This document shows positions 1 through 7,733 of a DNA stretch of 64,000 bases, piece after piece; the first letter of the stretch is position 1; each line of letters starts with the position of its first letter. The stretch is from NCBI GenBank assembly GCA_016125225.1, contig WGME01000009.1:335208-399207 (forward strand), in the 5' to 3' direction. The notes beneath the pieces were generated by a model. It was given only the letters and a program-made list of their open reading frames with translations, had not been told where the DNA came from and did not search any database. Source of the stretch: a bacterium. Its GTDB lineage: Bacteria; Planctomycetota; Planctomycetia; Planctomycetales; Planctomycetaceae. Position numbers and translations under genes: made by a program.

Positions 1-361
1 AGCCCAAGGCCGGAGGCTGGTTGCCATTCTCTGGAAAGTGGACCGGCGGCGATTCTTCCGGCTGCCCGAGCACATCCTGAATATAGACCCCGAGGACATC
101 TCCCGCTTGTAACAAGTACGATGCTGGAGGTCTCTGCCTTAATCGCGATATGGATATTTGTTGCATATCATCCCGCGGTCGACCTAAAACTTCCGGCGGG
201 AGTTCGTGGGCAGGAACTGTCAGCATGTTCGACGGGGAATAACTCAGTGTGACGCAGCCACTGTTGACGAATAGCAACAACACGGTCCAGACATACGATC
301 CGTAACGAACCCAACTCCGCCAAGCGGTCACTGGAGAACGAGTTTTGTTGGTTGTGTTCAA
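1..361 (-). CDS. Polysaccharide export lipoprotein, N-terminal part (runs off the left edge)
   Basis: An open frame on the minus strand starts at a probable TTG (361), with an AGGGAGA-like ribosome site just upstream, and runs off the window edge without a stop. The N-terminus has a hydrophobic stretch ending in a lipobox-like VNSGC. About 60 residues later comes SYLLQAGDVLGVYIQDVLG, which matches the start of the Poly_export (Wza-like) domain. That family forms outer-membrane or periplasmic channels for exopolysaccharide. Only about 120 residues are visible, so the assignment rests on lipobox plus domain onset. The downstream neighbour in transcription is outside the window; the lipoprotein gene at 390-971 lies just upstream in the same direction. 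Confidence 0.6.
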   Translation of the reverse strand, partial: MNTTNKTRSPVTAWRSWVRYGSYVWTVLLLFVNSGCVTLSYSPSNMLTVPAHELPPEVLGRPRDDMQQISISRLRQRPPASYLLQAGDVLGVYIQDVLGQPEESPPVHFPENGNQPPALG

Positions 362-389
362 GATCGAGATCTCCCTGAGCTGGCTCAGT

Positions 390-971
390 TCACTGGGCGG
401 CACTCAGGCCAAACGAAATTGATCCGGGTAACGGAGCGGGTGATCGCAGTTCCCGTTGATTCGCCCCAGGGAAAGGGGTGAGCGTGGGATCGATCCCTGG
501 TGGTTCCATGTGAGGCGCAGGAGGAATAGCAGGCATGGGCACTGGAGCTAACGGAGTGTTCGATGAAGTGCCGACTCCATACACGTCGACAGCGGTCAAC
601 ACGCGGTTGCGTTCCGGGGCACCAGCCGACTTCGCAGACTGTGCACCTTCCGCATAACCGTTGTACCAATCGGTGACGCAGACTTTTCCCTGTGGCGTAC
701 GGAACTCAGGTTTCCAGTAGCGTTTCGGGGGTAGCGTCGGTGGACAGCCATTGGCTCCCATCGCTACGCCGACATATCCATCGCGAAAGCCGATTTTGTA
801 GTGTTCAGTGGCCCAGTCGTCGTTGCCACTGGTACGAATGTCACAAAACTCACGCCATGCGTGCGCGGCTTCCTTCGAGTTCCGCAGATAGAGTTTGTCC
901 TGCAAAACGGCATCGCGGATTGAGGCGCAGCCTGACAGCATCAGCACGGCAATCAGCCAGTAACACCGCAT
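390..971 (-). CDS. Putative lipoprotein of unknown function
   Basis: The 193-residue product begins with a short positively charged stretch, a hydrophobic segment and the lipobox LSGC (Cys at residue 15), so it is probably lipid-anchored. The middle carries a motif around YKIGFRDGYVGVAMGANGCPP, followed by a Trp/Tyr-rich segment. The C-terminal third is a low-complexity Pro/Ala-rich tail. I do not recognise a named domain. The gene lies 28 bp upstream of the polysaccharide export lipoprotein and could be co-transcribed with it, which suggests a cell-envelope role; this is inference. The region 972-1480 between it and the tRNA shows no credible gene. Confidence 0.7.
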   Translation of the reverse strand: MRCYWLIAVLMLSGCASIRDAVLQDKLYLRNSKEAAHAWREFCDIRTSGNDDWATEHYKIGFRDGYVGVAMGANGCPPTLPPKRYWKPEFRTPQGKVCVTDWYNGYAEGAQSAKSAGAPERNRVLTAVDVYGVGTSSNTPLAPVPMPAIPPAPHMEPPGIDPTLTPFPGANQRELRSPAPLPGSISFGLSAAQ

Positions 972-1480
972 ATTGCTTGATCACACTCTGCACAGCCGCA
1001 CGCACGCCTATGCGGCTGTAAATTGCCCGGCCATGGCAACCCCTTTGCCATCTGTCCAATGTATCGACTTTTCCGGTTGCGGAGATTATTCCACATTGTG
1101 TGTTTGGTGGGTTTGTGGCGATTGTCGTCATATCTCTCAGCTGGCATGGGTCTTATGACCATGTTCAAAAATGATTGCATAAACGTATGGCTACTGATTA
1201 GCTCGCTGAAGAAACCAAAGATGAAGTTTATACCCCACGGAACCGGCGAAAACCGCCGTTGACAGTGCGCTCACTGTGCTGTCTACGAAGGGAAACGAAC
1301 CGATGGAGTATGTGCGTGTCTGCCTGCTCACAGATCAAACGACACGCAGGTGACGCCGTGGCAAGGATTTCAGAGATCTTGGAATCCAAGTTCATGATCA
1401 AGCAGAAATGCTGGCCGGAGTCCTCGGGCCGATTGGGTCTAGTTGACCCCATAATCGGCACCGTCTACGATGAGGCACCT

Positions 1481-1555
1481 CGGGATGTAGCTCAGCTTGG
1501 CTAGAGCGCCTGCTTTGGGAGCAGGAAGTCGCAGGTTCGAATCCTGTCATCCCGA
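1481..1555 (+). tRNA. tRNA-Pro, anticodon TGG
   Basis: A complete cloverleaf can be drawn. The acceptor arms CGGGATG (1481-1487) and CATCCCG (1548-1554) pair perfectly. The anticodon stem CCTGC/GCAGG encloses the loop TTTGGGA with anticodon TGG at 1516-1518. The T arm has the standard TTCGAAT loop and the discriminator base is A. No CCA is encoded. The 3' half overlaps the end of the antisense serine recombinase gene, so this tRNA is the likely integration target of the neighbouring element. Confidence 0.95.
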
Positions 1556-3027
1556 CTTGATGAGACGAGAAGCCCTTCGGCGAGAACGTCGAAGGGCTTT
1601 CTCATTTCAGGGACAAGTGTTACGCCGTCGAGGCGGCAGTTCAAAAACACGATTTCGAGCAATCGACGCTTTGCAGCGTAATCGGCGATAAGCCATTGAT
1701 TGCGAAGAGTTTGCGAGAGTTCAAAAACTTTCGCCGCCAACTCGGCGGTTTCGTCGTGGGAGCGGTCCAGCACATCGAGTTGCAGCTTGATTGAAGCCAA
1801 CCGGTCCCGCATCTCAGTGTGCTTCCTGGCGAAGACTTCCTGGTCAATGTCGTCGGAGAGCCGCATGTTGAGCAGGCGATCCTGCTGCTGGATGATGAGC
1901 GTTTCCTGCCGGGTCAGTTCAGCCCGTTGAGCGCGGGAATCGGCCTGGGCGTCGCGAGTCTGCGAGGCCAGCACCATACGGAACCAATCACGGACCGACT
2001 CGTCCTCGACCTTCATCTTGTCGAAGATCGCCACCACCTGGGATTCGATGTCTGCTTCACGCACGCGAACGCGAGGATGGTCCTTGCGGTTGTAGTAGGT
2101 GCAGCGGTAGTAGACGTGGTGCCGGATGCCGTCCTTCGTCTTCTTCCTCACCAGCTCGCCGGTGATCGGATGCCCGCAATGCCCGCAGGCGATCAACTGC
2201 CCGGCGTAGGTCAGCGATTGCGCGTGATAGACGTGGCCGCCAAGCAAGGCTTGCACGCGGTCCCAGGTCGCCCGGTCGATCAGCGGCTCGTGCTTGCCGG
2301 GATACCACTCGCCCTGGTACAGCAATTCGCCGATGTAGGCCCGGTCCTTGAGAATGTTGTGAACGGAGCTTCGGGGGAACTGCGACTGTGACTTCCGCCA
2401 GACTCGCCCCTCTGCGTTGACTCGTTCGACCACGCCATCGAGCGTCAAGTGCTCGTAGGCATAGAGATGGAAGATACGCTTGACGTTGGCGGCGGCCTCT
2501 GGGTCAACCTCGACGACGCCACGGCCATCCTTGCGGAGATTGCGGTACCCGTAGGGAGCCAGGCCGACGAACCAGCCTTCCTGGACGCGGCGATTCAGCC
2601 CTTCGCGGACATCAACCGATTGCTGTTCGGTGTAGAAGCTGGCCATGTTCGCCAGTGTCCGTCGCATCATCCGACCGGCTGGCGTGCTTTCGGTCGGCTG
2701 CGACACGGAAATGAACGGCAGGTCGTATTCCGACTCCAGCCGTTCGAGTTCAACGTAATCGAATAGATTCCGGGAGGCCCGGTCCACCTTGTAGAACAGC
2801 AAACCGTCAAGGGCGAAGGCGTTCTTCTTGGCGTAGGCGATCAATTCGCGGAACGTCTTGCGTTCGTCGCCCTTGCTGGCCGTCTCGGCGATCTTGAAGA
2901 ACTTGACGATCTCGCCGCCAGCTTGCGTGGCATATCGCTTGAGCGCGTCTTCCTGCACTTCGAGCGAGAAGCCTTCGCGTTCCTGCTCCCGACTGCTCAC
3001 TCGTGCCAATGCTGCGAACTGTTTCAT
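1501..3027 (-). CDS. Large serine recombinase, integrase of the left element
   Basis: The protein is about 508 residues from the chosen start MKQFAALARVSS. The start at 3027 overlaps the preceding gene by 4 bp (ATGA) and aligns the resolvase domain; an in-frame ATG lies 102 bp further upstream. The catalytic serine is S11 in ARVSS, followed by the resolvase core (YKVDRASRN). Next come the Recombinase domain (near LAPYGYR), a zinc ribbon (CGHCG with a later Cys in YYRC) and a coiled-coil tail. The last 17 or so residues (IRTCDFLLPKQAL at the end) are encoded by the antisense of tRNA-Pro, so the gene spans the presumed attachment site and would probably gain a different C-terminus on excision. 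Confidence 0.9.
   Translation of the reverse strand: MKQFAALARVSSREQEREGFSLEVQEDALKRYATQAGGEIVKFFKIAETASKGDERKTFRELIAYAKKNAFALDGLLFYKVDRASRNLFDYVELERLESEYDLPFISVSQPTESTPAGRMMRRTLANMASFYTEQQSVDVREGLNRRVQEGWFVGLAPYGYRNLRKDGRGVVEVDPEAAANVKRIFHLYAYEHLTLDGVVERVNAEGRVWRKSQSQFPRSSVHNILKDRAYIGELLYQGEWYPGKHEPLIDRATWDRVQALLGGHVYHAQSLTYAGQLIACGHCGHPITGELVRKKTKDGIRHHVYYRCTYYNRKDHPRVRVREADIESQVVAIFDKMKVEDESVRDWFRMVLASQTRDAQADSRAQRAELTRQETLIIQQQDRLLNMRLSDDIDQEVFARKHTEMRDRLASIKLQLDVLDRSHDETAELAAKVFELSQTLRNQWLIADYAAKRRLLEIVFLNCRLDGVTLVPEMRKPFDVLAEGLLVSSSRDDRIRTCDFLLPKQAL
1530..1556. other. Candidate attachment site at the tRNA-Pro 3' end
   Basis: The recombinase gene abuts and enters the tRNA 3' half, the usual arrangement for an element integrated at a tRNA gene. 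The T arm and acceptor 3' strand would be the shared core. I did not see a second copy of this core in the window, so the far end of the element may lie beyond 64 kb or be lost. The exact core boundaries are inferred. Confidence 0.4.
1562..1604 (+). terminator. Hairpin after tRNA-Pro, probable terminator
   Basis: Arms AGCCCTTCG (1571-1579) and CGAAGGGCT (1590-1598) pair perfectly and are flanked by further GAGA/TCTC pairing. A T-rich stretch follows, at the right distance to end tRNA transcription. On the other strand the same bases lie inside the C-terminal coding region of the recombinase. Confidence 0.55.
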
Positions 3028-3248
3028 GGCGACGCCCCCGAAGAAAGAGCCTGATACAAGCGACCCACCGACTGGATCATTGTAACGGCTTCTTCGGGGG
3101 TCAGCACAGCCTCGTAGTACGGTTGCCAAACGAGAATGGTTTTTTCGATCAGTTCAGCGGTGATCCAGTCGGGCGTCCCCGCCGGGACGATGCCCGTCTG
3201 GGCACCCTCCGCGACTTTGCAATCCGTTTTTCGATTGCTTCGGGCCAT
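3024..3248 (-). CDS. Small protein translationally coupled to the serine recombinase
   Basis: This 74-residue protein has a helical middle (ITAELIEKTILVWQPYYEAVLTPEEA) and no domain I can name. Its stop overlaps the recombinase start by 4 bp, so the two are almost certainly translated together. It may be a recombination accessory factor, a suggestion based on position only. Confidence 0.65.
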   Translation of the reverse strand: MARSNRKTDCKVAEGAQTGIVPAGTPDWITAELIEKTILVWQPYYEAVLTPEEAVTMIQSVGRLYQALSSGASP

Positions 3249-3352
3249 GACTGGAACTCACCACCGCTGAAAGAAAAGGTTCGACAAAGGCGCGCACGTT
3301 CCACGGCGTCCCGGCGCGCGGGAAGGTTAAATCACACGAGAGGGGTTGCTGC

Positions 3353-3619
3353 TCAGCGAACATGCAGCAACCCGTCTCGCTGGTAGCGTTGCAACTCTTC
3401 ATGGGAGATGACCCAAGAGGCGTGGGCACCACGGCCACTCTGCTTCTTCTCCGCCTTGATACGGCCTGTTCGGCACCACTCGCGGCAGGTGAACTCCGCA
3501 CGCCCGACGCTCCGGGCGAACTCATCGACGGAGTACCACTCCCGCACCTGCTGGCGCTCGACCAGTACGACGAGCATGGACTCGATCTTTTCAAGGCGTT
3601 CTTCCAGCGTCATGGCCAT
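3353..3619 (-). CDS. Excisionase/MerR-like helix-turn-helix protein
   Basis: The 88-residue product starts with a short coiled coil (LEERLEKIESMLVVL). A winged-helix DNA-binding segment follows: YSVDEFARSVGRAEFTCREW and RTGRIKAE, the pattern of HTH_17/excisionase-type domains (domain entry, recognition helix, wing). The second Met (MTLEERLEK) is an alternative start. Lying two genes upstream of the recombinase, it could direct excision or regulate the integration module. The family is clear; the role is inferred. Confidence 0.75.
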   Translation of the reverse strand: MAMTLEERLEKIESMLVVLVERQQVREWYSVDEFARSVGRAEFTCREWCRTGRIKAEKKQSGRGAHASWVISHEELQRYQRDGLLHVR

Positions 3620-3625
3620 ACCTGC

Positions 3626-3688
3626 CTATTCCGGGTCGTGTGGCATCGTCAGCACAAACAGCATCAATCCAATGATGAGAAATTCCAT
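3626..3688 (-). CDS. Very short membrane peptide (20 residues)
   Basis: The peptide MEFLIIGLMLFVLTMPHDPE would be a single hydrophobic span with a short tail. A GGAGA sequence lies about 8 bases before the ATG, and the gene sits in line with other tiny membrane-protein genes of this operon. Length and lack of relatives make this a modest call. Confidence 0.35.
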   Translation of the reverse strand: MEFLIIGLMLFVLTMPHDPE

Positions 3689-3798
3689 TGCATGTCTCCG
3701 AAGATAATCGCGGGGGCGGTGTTCCCGCGCAGATCGTTACACCGTCGCTCACCACCGCCAGATTGAGCGATCACGAATAACCGTTCGCTGTGGATGCT

Positions 3799-3996
3799 CT
3801 AATTCCCCCAGCGGATCGTGCCATCCGGGTCTACCACTACGCCCGGCTGTGCACGCTCTTGCCGTTGCCCGTCCTGGTACTGTTGAATCACGTTCTGGAT
3901 GTTCTGCTGCATCCGATGTTTTTGCCATCCGATGGCGACCGCCAGGACAACGGCGACCGTTACGACTGTGCAAATCACACGCTTTCGCCTTTCCAT
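3799..3996 (-). CDS. Small single-pass membrane protein
   Basis: The 65-residue protein has a basic N-terminus (MERRKR) and one membrane span (VICTVVTVAVVLAVAIGW). A Gln-rich, probably helical tail (MQQNIQNVIQQYQDGQRQ) ends in VDPDGTIRWGN. An AAGGAGG-like site precedes the ATG. It would be an N-in protein with an exposed tail. It is one of a run of small membrane proteins preceding the coupling-protein gene and may help conjugative transfer or entry exclusion, but nothing in the sequence proves that. Confidence 0.65.
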   Translation of the reverse strand: MERRKRVICTVVTVAVVLAVAIGWQKHRMQQNIQNVIQQYQDGQRQERAQPGVVVDPDGTIRWGN

Positions 3997-4075
3997 TTCA
4001 CACCTCCTTGAATAATGAACTGACTACTCTGACCCGATCATTCCACATGATCGCTTTCATCCCGCCGAAACCCGC

Positions 4076-4345
4076 CTATGCGACTTTCTCGTTGCCGATG
4101 ATGGCATCCAGCGCCGCCATCGTCATCGCGGCCACCTTCTTGGCGTCGTTTGTCATCTCGCCGGCAGCGAGCGCGACCCGCAACTTGGAGTTTTCCGCCG
4201 TCAACTTATCCACATGCTTGCGATGGACGTTCATCTCCAGCTCGAATCTTTGCCACGCCTCTTTTGTCTGCACCTTGAAGCACAGAAGCATGACGGCGAG
4301 GGTAAGTCCCGCACCAAATGCGATTGCAATTCCGAATATCATCAT
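4076..4345 (-). CDS. Small membrane protein with coiled-coil tail
   Basis: The start at 4345 (MMIFGIAIAFG) is preceded by GAGGAGAAG; the frame is open further upstream but without a good start signal. The 89-residue product has one N-terminal membrane span, then a helical heptad-like segment (FELEMNVHRKHVDKLTAENSKLR) and an Ala/Met-rich C-terminus. No known family is recognised. It belongs to the small-protein operon leading to virD4. Confidence 0.6.
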   Translation of the reverse strand: MMIFGIAIAFGAGLTLAVMLLCFKVQTKEAWQRFELEMNVHRKHVDKLTAENSKLRVALAAGEMTNDAKKVAAMTMAALDAIIGNEKVA

Positions 4346-4425
4346 TCTTCTCCTCAACACGTGGCGGAGCCGAATAGACTCCGCCGACCTCGTTACTCGA
4401 AACACACACGCAGGGAGCCTGCCCA

Positions 4426-4629
4426 TCAATTCGATGAGCCGGTCTTGTTCGACGGGGATGCCTTCGGAGCCGAGCCGCCGCTGTTCTGGTAGTTCTTGTC
4501 CAAGGCTGCGACGATGACAGCAGCCACAGCCCCAATGACTACCCCTGGAGGCCCAAACACGCTTCCATAGACGATGGGAGCGCCGATACATATGGCTTCG
4601 CGAATCAGGTCGTCACTTTCGTCGCTCAT
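4426..4629 (-). CDS. Small Gly/Val-rich membrane protein, tandem paralogue 1
   Basis: The product is 67 residues from MSDESDD, chosen because AAGGAGA lies 6 bases upstream. It has a charged N-terminus, a Gly-rich hydrophobic hairpin (GSVFGPPGVVIGAVAAVIVAA) and a Ser/Asn-rich tail ending in NKTGSSN. The next upstream gene (4718-4933) shares the same architecture and tail (NDTGSSTR), so the two are tandem duplicates. The glycine-zipper-like membrane segment resembles small bacteriocin or holin-like peptides, but no family match is claimed. Confidence 0.65.
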   Translation of the reverse strand: MSDESDDLIREAICIGAPIVYGSVFGPPGVVIGAVAAVIVAALDKNYQNSGGSAPKASPSNKTGSSN

Positions 4630-4717
4630 TTCAGTTCTCCTTGTTGTGACCGACTCACGCCGGTCCGCCATTCTTCCTTGCCAGTTCAACACTTTCCGGT
4701 TCCATACCGGGAGCGCC

Positions 4718-4933
4718 TTATCGGGTTGATGACCCCGTGTCGTTTGACTGGGATGCATTCGGAGCCGAGTCGTCACCGCTGTTGCATGAGGAAATAATCG
4801 CAATCACAGCCGCAACCCCGGCGACTACCCCCGCAGGCCCCAGGAGGAGTCCTCCGGCAATGGGAGGTCCCCAAACCACGGCCTTACCAATCAACTCTTC
4901 CGCGATTTCCTGTCCGACGCTTTTTCTGCTCAT
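4718..4933 (-). CDS. Small Gly/Val-rich membrane protein, tandem paralogue 2
   Basis: The product is 71 residues from MSRKSVGQE, preceded by AAGGAGA with near-identical spacing to its paralogue. The hydrophobic region GGLLLGPAGVVAGVAAVIAI aligns with GSVFGPPGVVIGAVAAVIVA of the downstream copy. Both have an N-terminal charged helix (IAEELIGKAVVWGPPI) and a Ser/Asp/Asn-rich tail. Conserved ribosome sites and start contexts show the duplication included the translation signals. Function unknown. Confidence 0.65.
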   Translation of the reverse strand: MSRKSVGQEIAEELIGKAVVWGPPIAGGLLLGPAGVVAGVAAVIAIISSCNSGDDSAPNASQSNDTGSSTR

Positions 4934-5031
4934 GTCAGTTCTCCTTGTTGCGACCAACACCTGCTGGTCTGTGGTTGTTACCTTGCCCTTCGATACTTTC
5001 CGATTGCGTCACGCCGTCGGCCTGCCGGTCA

Positions 5032-5310
5032 CTACATTTCCCGTCCGCCTTGCTCCTGTTCCCGTTGCGGCTCCGCTGGCTGGACTACTTGTTCGTGGCT
5101 GCCCTGATCCAACTCCGGGGTCGGCGTGTACTGGCCTGGCCCATAGGGCGTGAAGGCGGCCCCGTTAAACAATGCCTGAGCCATTTCCATCGCTCCTTGC
5201 GTGCCGAGCCGGGACAGTTCAGCACCGACCTGTGGCCCGACGTTTTCCAGTCCAGGAGCGATTGCACTGATCGCTTCCTTCATTACCTCCACAAAATCGC
5301 GCTTTGCCAT
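5032..5310 (-). CDS. Hypothetical protein upstream of the small-membrane-protein pair
   Basis: The product is about 92 residues from MAKRDFVEVMKEAISAIAP; the start was chosen because AAGGGAGACGAGTC precedes it. The first half is a predicted helix pair (VGAELSRLGTQGAMEMAQALF). The second half is Pro/Gln/Glu-rich and probably disordered. No domain is recognised. It lies between the coupling-protein gene and the duplicated membrane proteins, all on the same strand. Confidence 0.6.
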   Translation of the reverse strand: MAKRDFVEVMKEAISAIAPGLENVGPQVGAELSRLGTQGAMEMAQALFNGAAFTPYGPGQYTPTPELDQGSHEQVVQPAEPQREQEQGGREM

Positions 5311-5380
5311 GACTCGTCTCCCTTTTGTCAATCATCACTCGTTGCTGATCGCAGGCCGCACGTTGCTGCGCTGCCGGCGG

Positions 5381-7138
5381 TCAACGGAAACTCTGCGAAC
5401 ACACCATGACCAGGCATCCCGACATCACCAGCAGTAAGATCACCGATCCGATCACGACATTCGCCATCGCCGTGAATCGCTGCCACCATCCCGGCCGCTG
5501 TCCCAAATTGCGTTCCTCGAAATACCGGATGCGATTCGTCCAGATCGGCGGAACGCCCGGTGTGAACGTGAGGACGGTCCGATCCGAAAGCGCCAGGACT
5601 TCATCAGGCTTGAGCAGCTTCCGGCCTTGCTGCGCCCAGTTCGCGTTCTCGTTCGACGACGAGGTGTGGCTGAGACTTTCTTTTGAGCTTTGCTGCGAAC
5701 GTCCGGTGCTCGTTCCGCCGCTGTGGACCACGATGGTTTCTTCACCCAGCCGGTTGCTCACGTACTCCGCCGTCGGCAGGTCATTGATTCCGAAAAACAC
5801 CTGACTGACGTTGCTGAGCAGCGTCTGGTCCTGCCCGTCCGGGAAACACTTCCTGAGTTGTGAAACCGACTGAAAGTAAAACTGAAGCCGGACTCCGTAG
5901 CCCCGGTACTTGTCCACCGCGTCGTCGAGCGCCTCCATGTGGCCGAGGCTCGCCGCCTCGTCCAGCACAAAATGCACCTTGTTCTGTTCCTGCAATCCTC
6001 CTCGCACGACCGCTCGTAGCAGTGATCCGATCCACATCCGCAGCAGTGGCGATTGCGCTCGCTGATGTTCCGGCGGGAGGATCAGGTACACCGTCGTCTT
6101 TCCCCGCCGCAGATCGTCCGGGTTGAAGCTGCTCGTCTTGGTGCTGTCGCTGACGGCCAGCGTGTCGAGGAACCGCAGGAAGCGGCTTGTCGTGGTGAGC
6201 GTCGAGCCACGCTCCTTGCCCTCGAAATGGGTGAGCTGGCTTCCCATGCGTGCCAGCATTCCGTCCCAGGCGTCGGAAGAGCACATCAGCTTGATGGCCA
6301 TTTCCAATTTGTCGGGACTGGATAGCAGTGTCCGCACGGTTTGCAGCGACCGGTCATTCGGTTCGCCGTAGTACACAACCAGGGCGATCAAGGCCGCGAT
6401 CCACGCCTCGGCGGAATCGACCCAATGCGGGTCCCTTTCCTGTCCGGTGCGAATCACCAGCGCCTCGGCCAGGTCGCGACATTCATCAATCGCCGTCGGA
6501 GAATCCTTGCTGATGAAGTCCAACGGGTTGAATGTCTGCGGAGCCTGCGAAACCAATTTGAATGGATCGAGCACGACAATCTGGTGGCCGAACATCTTCC
6601 GCCTGTGTTCGGCAGTGATCTGAGAGTTTTCACCCTTGAAATCTACGATGACGGCAGATTCGTCAGCTGCCAGCAGGAAGGGAATGACGGCCGACACACC
6701 CTTGCCCACACCCGTCGGTGCGAAGACCGCTATATGTACCGCCTTCGGCAATCTCACCAGCGGCGGGGGCAGCTTCGATTTGCGCCCGACGCGAATCGAC
6801 GCCAGGAACTGTTCACAGGCTTCCTTCGACGGCACCCAGGAGTTGAATAGCTGTCGCATTGCCTTCTGAAATGACGGCTTTGCCCAGCCGCCGACGCGAC
6901 CGATGATGAGGCCCGAATGGGCGTCGAGCATTCCCGCTGCTTGCAGGTCAGCCACATCGGCCCAGCGTGCTGTTCCGAAGGCCGTCAGTGCCTGGAATCC
7001 CCGTTTGCCAAAGAGCATGAACAGCAACAGGGCGATCCCGATATAGCCGATTCCGCCGAGCTTCAGCCCAAGGATCAGCAGGCTCCAGAGGCCGGCGACC
7101 ACGCTCAGGATCAACATGAGTCGAGATAATCTGTACAT
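5381..7138 (-). CDS. virD4: VirD4/TraG-type type IV coupling protein
   Basis: The 585-residue protein begins at MYRLSRLML (7138), preceded by AAGGGAGA. Two N-terminal membrane spans (residues about 7-25 and 29-45) precede the hexameric ATPase domain. Walker A is APTGVGKG (140-147), followed by VIVDFKGE; Walker B is in VHFVLDEAASLG. The C-terminal part carries the TraG-D region and, unusually, a further hydrophobic segment at the very end. Coupling proteins bring the relaxase-DNA complex to a mating channel. No VirB channel genes are visible nearby, so this element probably borrows one. Confidence 0.92.
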   Translation of the reverse strand: MYRLSRLMLILSVVAGLWSLLILGLKLGGIGYIGIALLLFMLFGKRGFQALTAFGTARWADVADLQAAGMLDAHSGLIIGRVGGWAKPSFQKAMRQLFNSWVPSKEACEQFLASIRVGRKSKLPPPLVRLPKAVHIAVFAPTGVGKGVSAVIPFLLAADESAVIVDFKGENSQITAEHRRKMFGHQIVVLDPFKLVSQAPQTFNPLDFISKDSPTAIDECRDLAEALVIRTGQERDPHWVDSAEAWIAALIALVVYYGEPNDRSLQTVRTLLSSPDKLEMAIKLMCSSDAWDGMLARMGSQLTHFEGKERGSTLTTTSRFLRFLDTLAVSDSTKTSSFNPDDLRRGKTTVYLILPPEHQRAQSPLLRMWIGSLLRAVVRGGLQEQNKVHFVLDEAASLGHMEALDDAVDKYRGYGVRLQFYFQSVSQLRKCFPDGQDQTLLSNVSQVFFGINDLPTAEYVSNRLGEETIVVHSGGTSTGRSQQSSKESLSHTSSSNENANWAQQGRKLLKPDEVLALSDRTVLTFTPGVPPIWTNRIRYFEERNLGQRPGWWQRFTAMANVVIGSVILLLVMSGCLVMVCSQSFR

Positions 7139-7182
7139 AGAAAGTCTCCCTTGCTGTTCACGGGCGCGAGCCGCCCGTTCCA

Positions 7183-7305
7183 TCAACGCTTTGTGTTCAT
7201 CCAGTCCCACACTGCGATACCAGCCGACCAAACGATCCCGCCGACGACGAAGAAAACTGTCGCAGCGCCGATTTGCCGCAACCAAAAATCCAACTCCGGA
7301 TTCAT
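7183..7305 (-). CDS. Small membrane protein upstream of virD4
   Basis: The 40-residue product begins MNPELDFWLRQIG and contains one clear membrane span (TVFFVVGGIVWSAGIAVW), then WDWMNTKR. It overlaps an upstream extension of the virD4 frame, but the strong virD4 start at 7138 leaves it free as a separate gene. The stop overlaps an in-frame ATG of the virD4 frame (TTGATG), so coupling is possible. The composition fits a real membrane peptide. Function unknown. Confidence 0.55.
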   Translation of the reverse strand: MNPELDFWLRQIGAATVFFVVGGIVWSAGIAVWDWMNTKR

Positions 7306-7376
7306 GTGACACCCCATATCAGGAGATGAGTTCCCCGCTAGGATGGGCGGGGATTCCGATCCCCGCCCAATGCGAT

Positions 7377-7559
7377 CTACTTCAAGAAGCGGCTGATCAG
7401 TTGAAGCATCTTGGAGGTCGCCGCCTTCTTCGCTGCGTCAGAAACCTCAGGGTTGGCAGCGAAGAATTTCTTCGCCAAGAGGTTTGCAATCACGATCAGC
7501 AGAATCGTCCAGGCGAAAAAGTTACCGACTGCTTGTTCAAACACGTTGGCAAGTAACAT
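7377..7559 (-). CDS. Small membrane protein
   Basis: The product is 60 residues from MLLANVFEQAVGN, with AAGGAAC just upstream. A central hydrophobic helix (FFAWTILLIVIANLLA) is followed by an amphipathic Lys/Ala-rich helix (KKFFAANPEVSDAAKKAATSK). The pattern of one span plus a basic amphipathic helix fits a membrane-associated accessory protein. It lies immediately upstream of the virD4 block on the same strand. No family recognised. Confidence 0.6.
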   Translation of the reverse strand: MLLANVFEQAVGNFFAWTILLIVIANLLAKKFFAANPEVSDAAKKAATSKMLQLISRFLK

Positions 7560-7637
7560 GTCGTAGTTCCTTGTTCTTGATTGTTGAGAGGTTGAAAGCG
7601 GGGGCAACGACACGTCGCCCCGCGCCTTCGTTTCCGT

Positions 7638-7691
7638 TTACTTGGCTGGAAATGTCCAAATGATGACCAGCCATCGAATCCACCAATTCAT
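7638..7691 (-). CDS. 17-residue hydrophobic peptide with a strong ribosome site
   Basis: The peptide MNWWIRWLVIIWTFPAK is preceded by AAAGGAGGCAATC, the best ribosome-binding site in the operon. Four tryptophans in a short hydrophobic helix are notable. It could be a leader peptide, a membrane-active peptide, or coincidence. It lies between parB and the 60-residue membrane protein gene. Confidence 0.4.
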   Translation of the reverse strand: MNWWIRWLVIIWTFPAK

Positions 7692-7733
7692 GATTGCCTC
7701 CTTTCTTTTAAGAGTGCCCATGTAACAGTTCCT

